Source of the DNA: Sanderia malayensis
Taxonomy: Eukaryota; Cnidaria; Scyphozoa; Semaeostomeae; Pelagiidae
DNA: 64,000 nt
Direction: 5' to 3'
Assembly: GCA_013076295.1 (NCBI GenBank)
Contig: RQOL01000546.1
Span: forward strand, 62,001 to 126,000
Numbering within the stretch: the first letter of the stretch is position 1; every line of letters starts with the position of its first letter. The notes under the pieces were generated by a model. The model saw only the letters and a program-made list of their open reading frames with translations. It did not search any database and was not told where the DNA came from. Made by a program: the position numbers and the translations under genes. Shown here one piece after another: positions 1 through 13,600 of this stretch.

Positions 1-3000
1 TGAACCTAGTTCAATATGGTTGAACCTAGTTCAATGTGGTTGGACTTCATTCCATATGGCTAAACCTAGTTCAATTTGTTTGAACCTAACTCAATATGGT
101 TGAACCTAGTTCAATTTGGCTCAACCTAGTTCAATATGTTTGAACATAGTTCAATGTGGTTTAAACTAGTTCAATATGGTTGAACCTAGTTCAATATGCC
201 TGAACCTAGTTCAATATGTTTGAACCTGGTTCAATATGCTCAAACCTAGTTCAATGTGGTTGAACCTAGTTCAATATTGTTGGATTTAATTCCATATGGC
301 TAAGCCTAGTTCAATACGTTGGAACCTACCTCAATATGGTTGAACCTAGTTCAATATGGTTGGACTTCATTTAATATGGTTGAACCTAGTTCAATATGTG
401 TGAGCCTAGTTCAATATCTTTGAACCTAGTTCAATATGGTTGAACCTAGTTCGAAATGGTTGAGCCTAGTTCCGTATGTTTGAGCCTAGTTAAATATGGT
501 TCAACCTAGTTCCATTAGGGTGGACTTAATTCCATATGGCTAAACCTAGTTCAATATGGTTCAACTTATTTCCATATGTCTGAACCTAGGTGATTATGTT
601 TGGACCTAGTTCAATATGGTTGAACCTAGTTCCATTAGGGTGGACTTAATTCCATATGGCTAAACCTGGTTCAATATGTTTGAACCTAGTTCAATATGAT
701 GAAAACTAGTTCAATATGTTTGAGCCTAGTTGAATATGTTTCAACCTATTTCCATATAGTTGAAACTAGTTCAAAAAAGTTGAACCCAGTTCAAAAGGGT
801 TGAACCTAGCTCAATATGCCTGAACCTAGTTCAATATGTTTGAACCTAGTTCAATATGTTCAATCCTAGTTCAATTTGGTTGAACCTAGTTCAATATGGT
901 TGAACTTAATTCCATATGGCTAAAACTAGTTCAATATGTTTGAACCTAGCTCAATATGGTTGAACCCAGTTCACTATGGTTGAACCTAATTCAACATATC
1001 TGAACCTAGTTCAATATATTTGAACCTGGTTCAACATGGCTGAACCTTGTTCAATATGGTTGGACTTAATTCCATTTGTCTGAACCTAGTTCAAAATGTT
1101 TGATCCTAGTTCAATATGGTTGAACCTAGTTCAATATGGTTGAACTTAATTCCATATGGCTAAACCTAGTTCAATATGGTTGAACCTGGCTCAATATGGT
1201 TGAACCCAGTTCACTATGGTTGAACCTAATTCAACATGTCTGAACCTAGTTCAATATGTTTGAACCTTGTTCAACATGGCTGAACCTTGTTCAATATGGT
1301 TGGACTTAATTCCATATGTCTGAACCTAGTTCAAAATGTTTGAACCTAGTTCAATATCTTTGAACCTAGTTCAATATGGTTGAACCTAGTTCGAAATGGT
1401 TGAGCCTAGTTCCGTATGTTTGAGCCTAGTTAAATATGGTTCAACCTAGTTCCATTAGGGTGGACTTAATTCCATATGGCTAAACCAAGTTCAATATGGT
1501 TCAACTTATTTCCATATGTCTGAACCTAGGTGAATATGGTTGGACCTAGTTCAAAATGGTTGAACCTAGTTCAATATGTGTGAGCCTAGTTCAATATGTT
1601 TGAACCTAGTTCAATATGGTTGAGCCTAGTTCGAAATGGTTGAGCCTAGTTCCGTATGTTTGAGCCTAGTTAAATATGGTTCAACCTAGTTCCATTAGGG
1701 TGGACTTAATTCCATATGGCTAAACCTAGTTCAATATGGTTCAACTTATTTCCATATGTCTGAACCTAGGTGAATATGTTTGGACCTAGTTCAAAATGGT
1801 TGAACCTAGTTCAATATAGTTGAAACTAGTTCAATATAGTTGAACCTAGTTCAAAATGGTTGAACCTAGTTCAATATGCCTGAACCTAGTTCAACATGTT
1901 TGAACCTAGTTCAATATGTTCAAACCTAGTTCCGTATGTTTGAGCCTAGTTCAATATGGTTGAACCTAGTTCCATTAGGGTGGACGTAATTCCATATGGC
2001 TAAACCTGGTTCAATATGTTTGAACCTAGTTCAATATGATGAAAACTAGTTCAATATGTTTGAGCCTAGTTGAATATGTTTGAACCTATTTCCATATAGT
2101 TGAAACTAGTTCAATATAGTTGAACCTAGTTCAAAATGGTTGAACCTAGTTCAATATGCCTGAACCTAGTTCAATATGTTTGAACCTAGTTCAATATGTT
2201 CAAACCTAGTTCAATTTGGTTGAACCTAGTTCACTATGGTTGAACCTAGTTCAACATGTCTGAACATAGTTCAAAATGTTGGAAACTAGCTCAATATGGT
2301 TGAACCTAGTTCAATTTGGCTCAACCTAGTTCAACATGTTTGAGCCTCTTTCAATATGGTTGAACCTAGTTCAATATGGTTGAACTTAATTCCATATGGC
2401 TAAACCTAGTTCAATATGTTTGAACCTAGCTCAATATGGTTGAACCCAGTTCACTATGGTTGAACCTAATTCAACATATCTGAACCTAGTTCAATATGTT
2501 TGAACCTTGTTCAACATGGCTGAACCTTGTTCAATATGGTTGGACTTAATTCCATATGTCTGAACCTAGTTCAAAATGTTTGATCCTAGTTCAATATGAT
2601 TGAACCTAGTTCAATATGGTTGAACTTAATTCCATATGGCTAAACCTAGTTCAATATGTTTGAACCTAGCTCAATATGGTAGAACCCAGTTCACTATGGT
2701 TGAACCTAGTTCAACATGTCTGAACATAGTTCAAAATGTTTGAACCTAGTTCAATATGGTTGACCCTAGCTCAATATGGTTGAACCCAGCTCACTATGGT
2801 TGAACCTAATTCAACATGTCTGAACCTAGTTCAATATGTTTGAACCTTGTTCAACATGGCTGAACCTTGTTCAATATGGTTGGACTTAATTCCATATGTC
2901 TGAACCTAGTTCAAAATGTTTGAACCTAGTTCAATATCTTTGAACCTAGTTCAATATGGTTGAACCTAGTTCGAAATGGTTGAGCCTAGTTCCGTATGTT

Positions 3001-6000
3001 TGAGCCTAGTTAAATATGGTTCAACCTAGTTCCATTAGGGTGGACTTAATTCCATATGGCTAAACCTAGTTCAATATGGTTCAACTTACTTCCATATGTC
3101 TGAACCTAGGTGAATATGTTTGGACCTAGTTCAAAATGGTTGAACCTAGTTCAATATGTGTGAGCATAGTTCAATATGTTTGAACCTAGTTCAATATGGT
3201 TGAACCTAGTTCAAAATGGCTGAGCCTAGTTCAATATGGTTGAACCTAGTCCGAAATGGTTGAACCTAGTTCCGTATGTTTGAGCCTAGTTCAATATGGT
3301 TGAACCTAGTTCAATTAGGGTGGACTTAATTCCATATGGCTAAACCTGGTTCAAAATGTTTGAACTAGTTCAATATGGTTGAACCTAGCTCAATATGGTT
3401 GAGCCCAGTTCAATATGGTTGAACCTAGTTGAATATGTTTGAACCTTGTTCAACATAGCTGAACCTTGTTCAATATGGTTGGACTTGATTCCATATGTCT
3501 GAACCTAGTTCAATATGTTGGAACCTAGTACAATACAGTTGAAACTAATTCAATATGTTTGAACCTAGTTCAATATGGTTGAAGCCAGTTCAACATGGTT
3601 GGAGGTCTTTCCATAAGGCTAAACCTAGTTCAATATGTTTGAACCTCGTTCAATATGTTTGAACCTAGTTCAAAATGTTTGAACCTAGTTCAATATGTTT
3701 AAACCTAGTTAAATATGGTTGAACTTCATTCCATATGGCTAAACCTAGTTCAATATGTTTGAACCGAGCTCAATATGGTTACTCCCAGTTCACTATGGTT
3801 GAACCTAATTCAACATGTCTGAACCTAGTTCAATATGTTTGAACCTTGTTCAACTTGGCTGAACCTTGTTCAATATGGTTGGACTTAATTCCATATGTCT
3901 GAACCTAGTTCAAAATGTTTGAACCTAGTTCAATATGGTTGAACCTAGTTCAACATGGTTGAACTTAATTCCATATGGCTAAACCTAGTTCAATATGTTT
4001 GAACCTAGCTCAATATGGTTGAACCCAGTTCACTATGGTTGAACCTAGTTCAACATGTCCGAACATAGTTCAAAATGTTTGAACCTAGTTCAATATGGCT
4101 GAACCTAGTTCATAATGGTTGAACCTAATCCAATATGTTTGAACCTAGTTTAATATATTTGAACCTATTTCAATATGGTTGAACTTATTTCCATTTGTCT
4201 GAACCTAGTTGAATATGGTTGAACCTGGTTCAATATGGTTGAACCTAGTTCAATTTGTGTGAGCCTGGCTCAATATGTTTGAACCTAGTTCAATATGGTT
4301 GAACCTAGTTCAAAATGGTTGAACTCAGCTCAATATGATTGAACCTAGATCAATATGTTTGAACCTGGTTCAATATGGTTGAAGCTAGTTCAATTTGGCT
4401 CAACCTAGCTCGATATGGTTGAACCTAGTTCAATGTGGTTGAACCTAGTTCAATATGGTTGAACTTAATTCCATATGTCTGAACCTAGGTGAATATGTTT
4501 GAACCTAGTTCAATGTGGTGAACATAGCTCAATATGGTGGAACCTAGTTCAATTTGGCTCAACCTAGCTCGATATGTTTCAGCCTAGTTCAATAAAGTGG
4601 AACCTAGTTCAATATGGTTTGAACTTATTTCCATTTGTCTGAACCTAGTTGAATATGGTTGAACCTGCTTCAATATGGTTGAACCTAGTTCAATTTGTGT
4701 GAGCCTGGCTCAATATGTTTGAACCTAGTTCAATATGGTTGAACCTAGTTCAAAATGGTTGAACTCAGCTCAATATGATTGAACCTAGTTCAGTATGTTT
4801 GAACCTAGTTCAATATAATTGAACCTAGATCAATATGTTTGAACCTGGTTCAATATGGTTGAAGCTAGTTCAGTATGGTTGGAGTTCATTCCATATGGCT
4901 AAACCTAGTTCAATATGTTTGAACCTAGGTCAATATTGTTGAAGCTAGTTCAATTTGGCTCAACCTAGCTCGATATGGTTGAACCTAGTTCAATGTGGTT
5001 GAACCTAGTTCAATATGGTTCAACTTAATTCCATATGTCTGAACCTAGGTGAATATGTTTGAACCTAGTTCAATGTGGTTGAACCTACTTCAATATGTGC
5101 GAGCCAAGTTCAATATGTTTGAACCTAGTTGAATATGTTTGAACCTAGTTCAATATAGTTGAAACTAGTCCAATATAGTTGAACCTAGTTTCAAAATGGT
5201 TGAACCTAGTTCAATATGCCTGAACCAAGTTCAATATGTTTGAACCAAGTTCAATATGTTTGAACATAGCTCAATATGGTGGAACCTAGTTCATTTGGCT
5301 CAACCTAGCTCGATATGTTTCAACCTAGTTCAATAAAGTGGAACCTAGTTCAATATGGTTGAACTTATTTCCATATGTCTGAACCTAGTTGAATATGTTT
5401 GAACCTAGTTCAAAATGGTTGAACCCAGTTCAATATGTGTGAGCCTAGTTCAATATGTTTGAACCTAGTTCAATATGGTTGAACCTAGTTCAGAATGGCT
5501 GAACCTAGTTCAATGTGGTTGAACCTAGTTCAATATGCCTGAACCTATTTCAATATGTTTGAACTTAGTTCAATATGTTCAAACCTAGTTCAATGTGGTT
5601 GAACCTAGTTCAATATTGTTGGATATAATTCCATATGGCTAAGCCTAGTTCAATACCTTGGAACCTAGCTCAATATGTTTGAACCTAGTTTAATATATTT
5701 GAAACCTATTTCAATATTGTTGAACTTATTTCCATATGTCTGAACCTAGTTGAATATGGTTGAACCTAGTTCAAAATGGTTGAACCTAGTTCAATATGTT
5801 TGAACTTAGTTCAATATGTTTAAACCTAGTCAAATATGGTTGAACCTAGTTCAATATGGTTGAACCTAGTTTACTATGATTGAGCCTAGTTCAACATGTT
5901 TGATCCTGGTTCAATATGGTTGAACCTAGTTCAATATGGTTGGACTTAATTCCATATGGCTAAACCTAGTTCGATATGTTTGAACTTGGTTCAATGTGGT

Positions 6001-9000
6001 TGAGCCCAGTTCAATATGGTTGAACCTAGTTGAATATGTTTGAACCTCGTTCAATATGTTTGAACCTAGTTGAATATGTTTGAACCTAGTTCAATATAGT
6101 TGAAACTAGTTCAATATAGTTGAACCTAGTTCAAAATGCTTGAACCTAGTTCAATATGCCTGAACCAAGTTCAATATGTTTGAACCAAGTTCAATATGTT
6201 TAAACATAGCTCAATATGGTTGAACCTAGTTCAATTTGGCTCAATCTAGCTCGATATGTTTCAACCTAGTTCAATAAAGTGGAACCTAGTTCAATATGGT
6301 TGAACTTATTTCCATATGTCTGAACCTAGTTGAATATGTTTGAACCTAGTTCAAAATGGTTGAACCTGGTTCAATATGTGTGAGCCTAGTTCAATATGTT
6401 TGAACCTAGTTCAATATGGTTGAACCTAGTTCAAAATGGCTGAACCTAGTTCAATGTGGTTGAACCTAGTTCAATATGCCTGAACCTATTTCAATATGTT
6501 TGAACTTAGTTCAATATGTTCAAACCTAGTTCAATGTGGTTGAACCTAGTTCAATATTGTTGGATATAATTCCATATGGCTAAGCCTAGTTCAATACCTT
6601 GGAACCTAGCTCAATATGTTTGACCCTAGTTTAATATATTTGAACCTATTTCAATATTGTTGAACTTATTTCCATATGTCTGAACCTAGTTGAATATGGT
6701 TGAACCTAGTTCAAAATGGTTGAACCTAGTTCAATATGTTTGAACTTAGTTCAATATGTTTAAACCTAGTCAAATATGGTTGAACCTAGTTCAATATGGT
6801 TTAACCTAGTTTACTATGATTGAGCCTAGTTCAACATGTTTGATCCTGGTTCAATATGGTTGAACCTAGTTCAATATGGTTGGTCTTAATTCCATATGGC
6901 TAAACCTAGTTCGATATGTTTGAACTTGGTTCAATGTGGTTGAGCCCAGTTCAATATGTTTGAACCTAGTTCAATTTCTTTAAACCTAGTTAAATATGGT
7001 TAAACTTCATTCCATATGGCTAAACCTAGTTCAATATGTTTGAACCGAGCTCAATATGGTTACTCCCAGTTCACTATGGTTGAACCTAGTTCAACATGTC
7101 TGAACCAAGTTCAATATGTTTGAACCAAGTTCAATATGTTTGAACATAGCTCAATATGGTTGAACCTAGTTCAAGTTGGCTCAACCTAGCTCGATATGTT
7201 TCAACCTAGTTCAATAAAGTGGAACCTAGTTCAATATGGTTGAACTTATTTCCATATGTCTGAACCTAGTTGAATATGTCTGAACCTAGTTCAAAATGGT
7301 TGAACCTAGTTCAATATGTGTGAGCCTAGTTCAATATGTTTGAACCTAGTTCAAAATGGCTGAACCTAGTTCAATGTGGTTGAACCTAGTTCAATGTGGT
7401 TGAACCTAGTTCAATATGTTTGAACTTAGTTCAATGTGTTTAAACCTAGTCAATATGGTTGAACCTAGTTCAATATGGTTGAACCTAGTTTACTATGATT
7501 GAGCCTAGTTCAACATGTTTGATCCTGGTTCAATATGGTTGAACCTAGTTCAATATGGTTGGACTTAATTCCATATGGCTAAACCTAGTTCGATATGTTT
7601 GACCTTGGTTCAATGTGGTTGAGCCCAGTTCAATATGGTTGAACCTAGTTGAATATGTTTGAACCTTGTTCAACATAGCTGAACCTTGTTCAATATGGTT
7701 GGACTTGATTCCATATGTCTGAACCTAGTTCAATATGTTTGAACCTAATACAATACGGTTGAAACTAATTCAATATGTTTGAACCTAGTTCAATATGGTT
7801 GAAGCCAGTTCAACATGGTTGGACGTCTTTCCATAAGGCTAAACCTAGTTCAATATGTTTGAACCTCGTTCAATATGTTTGAACCTAGTTCAATATGCCT
7901 GAACCTATTTCAATATGTTTGAACTTAGTTCAATATGTTCAAACTTAGTTCAATATGCCTGAACCTATTTCAATATGTTTGAACTTAGTTCAATATGTTC
8001 AAACCTAGTTCAATGTGGTTGAACCTAGTTCAATATTGTTGGATATAATTCCATATGGCTAAGCCTAGTTCTCAACCTTGGAACCTAGCTCAATATGGTT
8101 TAACCTAGTTTAATATGGTTGAATCTAGTTCAACATGTTTGAGCCTGGTTCAATATGGTTGAACCTAGCTCAATATGGTTAGACTTAATTCCATATGGCT
8201 AAACCTACTTCAATATGTTTGAACCTAGCTCAAAATGGTTGAACCTAGTTAAATTTTGCTCAACCTAGTTCGATATGTTTGAACCTACTTCAATATGGTT
8301 GAGCCTGGCTCAATATGGTTGAACCTAGTTCAATATGTTTGAACCTAGTTCAATGTGTTTGAACCTAGTTCTATATGGTTGAACTTATTTCCATATGTCT
8401 GAACCTAGTTGAATATGTTTGAACCTAGTTGAATATGATTGAACCTACTTCAATATGTGTTAGCCTAGTTCAATATGTTTGAACCTAGTTCAATATGTTT
8501 GAACCTAGTTCAATATGATGGAAACTAGTTCAAAATAGTTGAAACTAATTCAATATGTTTGAACCGAGTTTAATATGTTTAATCCTAGTTAAATATGCTT
8601 GCACCTAGTTCAATATGGTTGAACTTAAATCCATATGGCTAAACCTAGTTCAATATGTTTGAACCTAGCTCGATATGTTTGGACCTAGCTCAATATGGCT
8701 GAACCTAGTTCAATATGGTTGAACCTAGCTCAATATGTGTGAGCCTAGTTCAATATCTTTGAACCTAGTTCAATATGGTTGAACCTAGTTCAATGTGGTT
8801 GGACTTCATTCCATATGGCTAAACCTAGTTCAATCTGTTTGAACCTAGCTCAATATGGTTGAACCTAGTTCAATTTGGTTCAACCTAGTTCCATATGTTT
8901 GAACCTAGTTCAATATGGTTGAACCTGGTTCAATATGTTTGAACATAGTTCAATGTGGTTGAATATGCCTGAACCTAGTTCAATATGTTTGAACCTGGTT

Positions 9001-10668
9001 CAATATGCTCAAACCTAGTTCAATGTGGTTGAACCTAGTTCAAAATGGTTGAACCTAATCCAATATGTTTGAACCTAGTATAAAATGTTCGAACCTATTT
9101 CAATATGGTTGAACCTAGTTCAAAATGGCTGAGCCTAGTTCAATATGGTTGAACCTAGTCCGAAATGGTTGAACCTAGTTCAGTATGTTTGAGCCTAGTT
9201 CAATATGGTTGAACCTAGTTCCATTAGGGTGGACTTAATTCCATCTGGCTAAACCTGGTTCAATATGTTTGAACCTAGGTCAATATGATGGAAACTAGTT
9301 CAATATGTTTGAGCCTAGTTGAATATGTTTGAACCTAGTTCAATATAGTTGAAACTAGTTCAATATAGTTGAACCTAGTTCAAAATGGTTGAACCTAGTT
9401 CAATATGCCTGAACCTAGTTCAATATGTTTGAACCTAGTTCAATATGTTCAAACCTAGTTCAATTTGGTTGAACCTAGTTCAATATGGTTGGACTTAACT
9501 CCATATGGCTATGCCAGTTCAATATGTTGGAAACTAGCTCAATATGGTTGAACCTAGTTCAATATGGCTCAACGTAGTTCAACATGTTTGAGCCTCTTTA
9601 TATATGGTTGAACCTAGTTCAATATGGTTGAACTTAATTCCATATGGCTAAACCTAGTTCAATATGTTTGAACCTAGCTCAATATGGTTGAACCCAGTTC
9701 ACTATGGTTGAACCTAATTGAACATGTCTGAACCTAGTTCAATATGTTTGAACCTTGTTCAACATGGCTGAACCTTGTTCAATATGGTTGGACTTAATTC
9801 CATATGTCTGAACCTAGTTCAAAATGTTTGAACCTAGTTTCAATATGGTTGAACCTAGTTCAATATGGTTGAACTTAATTCCATATGGCTAAACCTAGTT
9901 CAATATGTTTGAACCTAGCTCAATATGGTAGAACCAGTTCACTATGGTTGAACCTAGTTCAACATGTCTTAACATAGTTCAAAATGTTTGAACCTAGTTC
10001 AATATGGTTGAACCTAGTTCAAAATGGTTGAACCTAATCCAATATGTTTGAACCTAGTATAAAATGTTTGAACCTATTTCAATATGGTTGAACTTATTTC
10101 CATATGTCTGCACCTAGTTGAATATGGTTGAACCTAGTTCAATATGGTTGAACCTAGTTCAATGTGTGTGAGCCTAGTTCAATATGTTTGAACCTAATTG
10201 AATATGGTTGAACCTAAATAAATATGGTTGAATTTAATTCCATATGGCTAAACCTAGTTCAATATGTTTGAACCTAGTTCAATGTGGTTGAACCTAGTTC
10301 AATGTGGTTGGACTTCATTCCATATGGCTAAACCTAGTTCAATTTGTTTGAACCTAACTCAATATGGTTGAACCTAGTTCAATTTGGCTCAACCTAGTTC
10401 GATATGTTTGAACCTAGCTCAATATGGTTGAACCTGGTTCAATATGAATGAACATAGTTCAATGTGGTTAAACCTAGTTCAATATGGTTGAACCTAGTTC
10501 AATATGCCTGAACCTAGTTCAATATGTTTGAACCTGGTTCAATATGCTCAAACCTAGTTCAATGTGGTTGAACCTAGTTCAATATTGTTGAATTTAATTC
10601 CATATGGCTAAACCTAGTTCAATATGCTTGAACCCAGTACAATATGGCTTAAAATATTTCAATATGTT
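1..10668. repeat. 20-bp satellite array, higher-order repeat copy A
   Basis: Head-to-tail 20-bp units close to TTGAACCTAGTTCAATATGG. Each unit holds the inverted repeat TTGAAC-CTA-GTTCAA followed by a short ATATGG-type spacer. Units vary in recurring ways, for example TTGGACTTAATTCCATATGG, CTCAACCTAG, GTGTGAGCCTAG and CATTAGGGTGGAC. The order of these variants is what identifies the higher-order repeat: position 1 onward reappears at 10669 and again at 21369. The offset to copy B is 10668 over the first 4.5 kb, then moves by single bases at a few one-base indels (near 4520, 5190, 5293 and 5703), and is 10660 after a rearranged patch at 7325-7480. Stops (TGA, TAG) in every unit and a period not divisible by three close all frames. 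I see no gene. Confidence 0.95.
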
Positions 10669-13600
10669 TGAACCTAGTTCAATATGGTTGAACCTAGTTC
10701 AATGTGGTTGGACTTCATTCCATATGGCTAAACCTAGTTCAATTTGTTTGAACCTAACTCAATATGGTTGAACCTAGTTCAATTTGGCTCAACCTAGTTC
10801 AATATGTTTGAACATAGTTCAATGTGGTTTAAACTAGTTCAATATGGTTGAACCTAGTTCAATATGCCTGAACCTAGTTCAATATGTTTGAACCTGGTTC
10901 AATATGCTCAAACCTAGTTCAATGTGGTTGAACCTAGTTCAATATTGTTGGATTTAATTCCATATGGCTAAGCCTAGTTCAATACGTTGGAACCTACCTC
11001 AATATGGTTGAACCTAGTTCAATATGGTTGGACTTCATTTAATATGGTTGAACCTAGTTCAATATGTGTGAGCCTAGTTCAATATCTTTGAACCTAGTTC
11101 AATATGGTTGAACCTAGTTCGAAATGGTTGAGCCTAGTTCCGTATGTTTGAGCCTAGTTAAATATGGTTCAACCTAGTTCCATTAGGGTGGACTTAATTC
11201 CATATGGCTAAACCTAGTTCAATATGGTTCAACTTATTTCCATATGTCTGAACCTAGGTGATTATGTTTGGACCTAGTTCAATATGGTTGAACCTAGTTC
11301 CATTAGGGTGGACTTAATTCCATATGGCTAAACCTGGTTCAATATGTTTGAACCTAGTTCAATATGATGAAAACTAGTTCAATATGTTTGAGCCTAGTAG
11401 AATATGTTTCAACCTATTTCCATATAGTTGAAACTAGTTCAAAAAAGTTGAACCCAGTTCAAAAGGGTTGAACCTAGCTCAATATGCCTGAACCTAGTTC
11501 AATATGTTTGAACCTAGTTCAATATGTTCAATCCTAGTTCAATTTGGTTGAACCTAGTTCAATATGGTTGAACTTAATTCCATATGGCTAAAACTAGTTC
11601 AATATGTTTGAACCTAGCTCAATATGGTTGAACCCAGTTCACTATGGTTGAACCTAATTCAACATATCTGAACCTAGTTCAATATATTTGAACCTGGTTC
11701 AACATGGCTGAACCTTGTTCAATATGGTTGGACTTAATTCCATTTGTCTGAACCTAGTTCAAAATGTTTGATCCTAGTTCAATATGGTTGAACCTAGTTC
11801 AATATGGTTGAACTTAATTCCATATGGCTAAACCTAGTTCAATATGGTTGAACCTGGCTCAATATGGTTGAACCCAGTTCACTATGGTTGAACCTAATTC
11901 AACATGTCTGAACCTAGTTCAATATGTTTGAACCTTGTTCAACATGGCTGAACCTTGTTCAATATGGTTGGACTTAATTCCATATGTCTGAACCTAGTTC
12001 AAAATGTTTGAACCTAGTTCAATATCTTTGAACCTAGTTCAATATGGTTGAACCTAGTTCGAAATGGTTGAGCCTAGTTCCGTATGTTTGAGCCTAGTTA
12101 AATATGGTTCAACCTAGTTCCATTAGGGTGGACTTAATTCCATATGGCTAAACCAAGTTCAATATGGTTCAACTTATTTCCATATGTCTGAACCTAGGTG
12201 AATATGGTTGGACCTAGTTCAAAATGGTTGAACCTAGTTCAATATGTGTGAGCCTAGTTCAATATGTTTGAACCTAGTTCAATATGGTTGAGCCTAGTTC
12301 GAAATGGTTGAGCCTAGTTCCGTATGTTTGAGCCTAGTTAAATATGGTTCAACCTAGTTCCATTAGGGTGGACTTAATTCCATATGGCTAAACCTAGTTC
12401 AATATGGTTCAACTTATTTCCATATGTCTGAACCTAGGTGAATATGTTTGGACCTAGTTCAAAATGGTTGAACCTAGTTCAATATAGTTGAAACTAGTTC
12501 AATATAGTTGAACCTAGTTCAAAATGGTTGAACCTAGTTCAATATGCCTGAACCTAGTTCAACATGTTTGAACCTAGTTCAATATGTTCAAACCTAGTTC
12601 CGTATGTTTGAGCCTAGTTCAATATGGTTGAACCTAGTTCCATTAGGGTGGACGTAATTCCATATGGCTAAACCTGGTTCAATATGTTTGAACCTAGTTC
12701 AATATGATGAAAACTAGTTCAATATGTTTGAGCCTAGTTGAATATGTTTGAACCTATTTCCATATAGTTGAAACTAGTTCAATATAGTTGAACCTAGTTC
12801 AAAATGGTTGAACCTAGTTCAATATGCCTGAACCTAGTTCAATATGTTTGAACCTAGTTCAATATGTTCAAACCTAGTTCAATTTGGTTGAACCTAGTTC
12901 ACTATGGTTGAACCTAGTTCAACATGTCTGAACATAGTTCAAAATGTTGGAAACTAGCTCAATATGGTTGAACCTAGTTCAATTTGGCTCAACCTAGTTC
13001 AACATGTTTGAGCCTCTTTCAATATGGTTGAACCTAGTTCAATATGGTTGAACTTAATTCCATATGGCTAAACCTAGTTCAATATGTTTGAACCTAGCTC
13101 AATATGGTTGAACCCAGTTCACTATGGTTGAACCTAATTCAACATATCTGAACCTAGTTCAATATGTTTGAACCTTGTTCAACATGGCTGAACCTTGTTC
13201 AATATGGTTGGACTTAATTCCATATGTCTGAACCTAGTTCAAAATGTTTGATCCTAGTTCAATATGATTGAACCTAGTTCAATATGGTTGAACTTAATTC
13301 CATATGGCTAAACCTAGTTCAATATGTTTGAACCTAGCTCAATATGGTAGAACCCAGTTCACTATGGTTGAACCTAGTTCAACATGTCTGAACATAGTTC
13401 AAAATGTTTGAACCTAGTTCAATATGGTTGACCCTAGCTCAATATGGTTGAACCCAGCTCACTATGGTTGAACCTAATTCAACATGTCTGAACCTAGTTC
13501 AATATGTTTGAACCTTGTTCAACATGGCTGAACCTTGTTCAATATGGTTGGACTTAATTCCATATGTCTGAACCTAGTTCAAAATGTTTGAACCTAGTTC

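Noticed and set aside
41..60. CCATATGG units as serum-response-factor (CArG) or E-box sites
   Set aside because: CCATATGG has four A/T bases between CC and GG where CArG needs six. CATATG fits the loose E-box pattern, but it recurs simply because it is a common unit variant.
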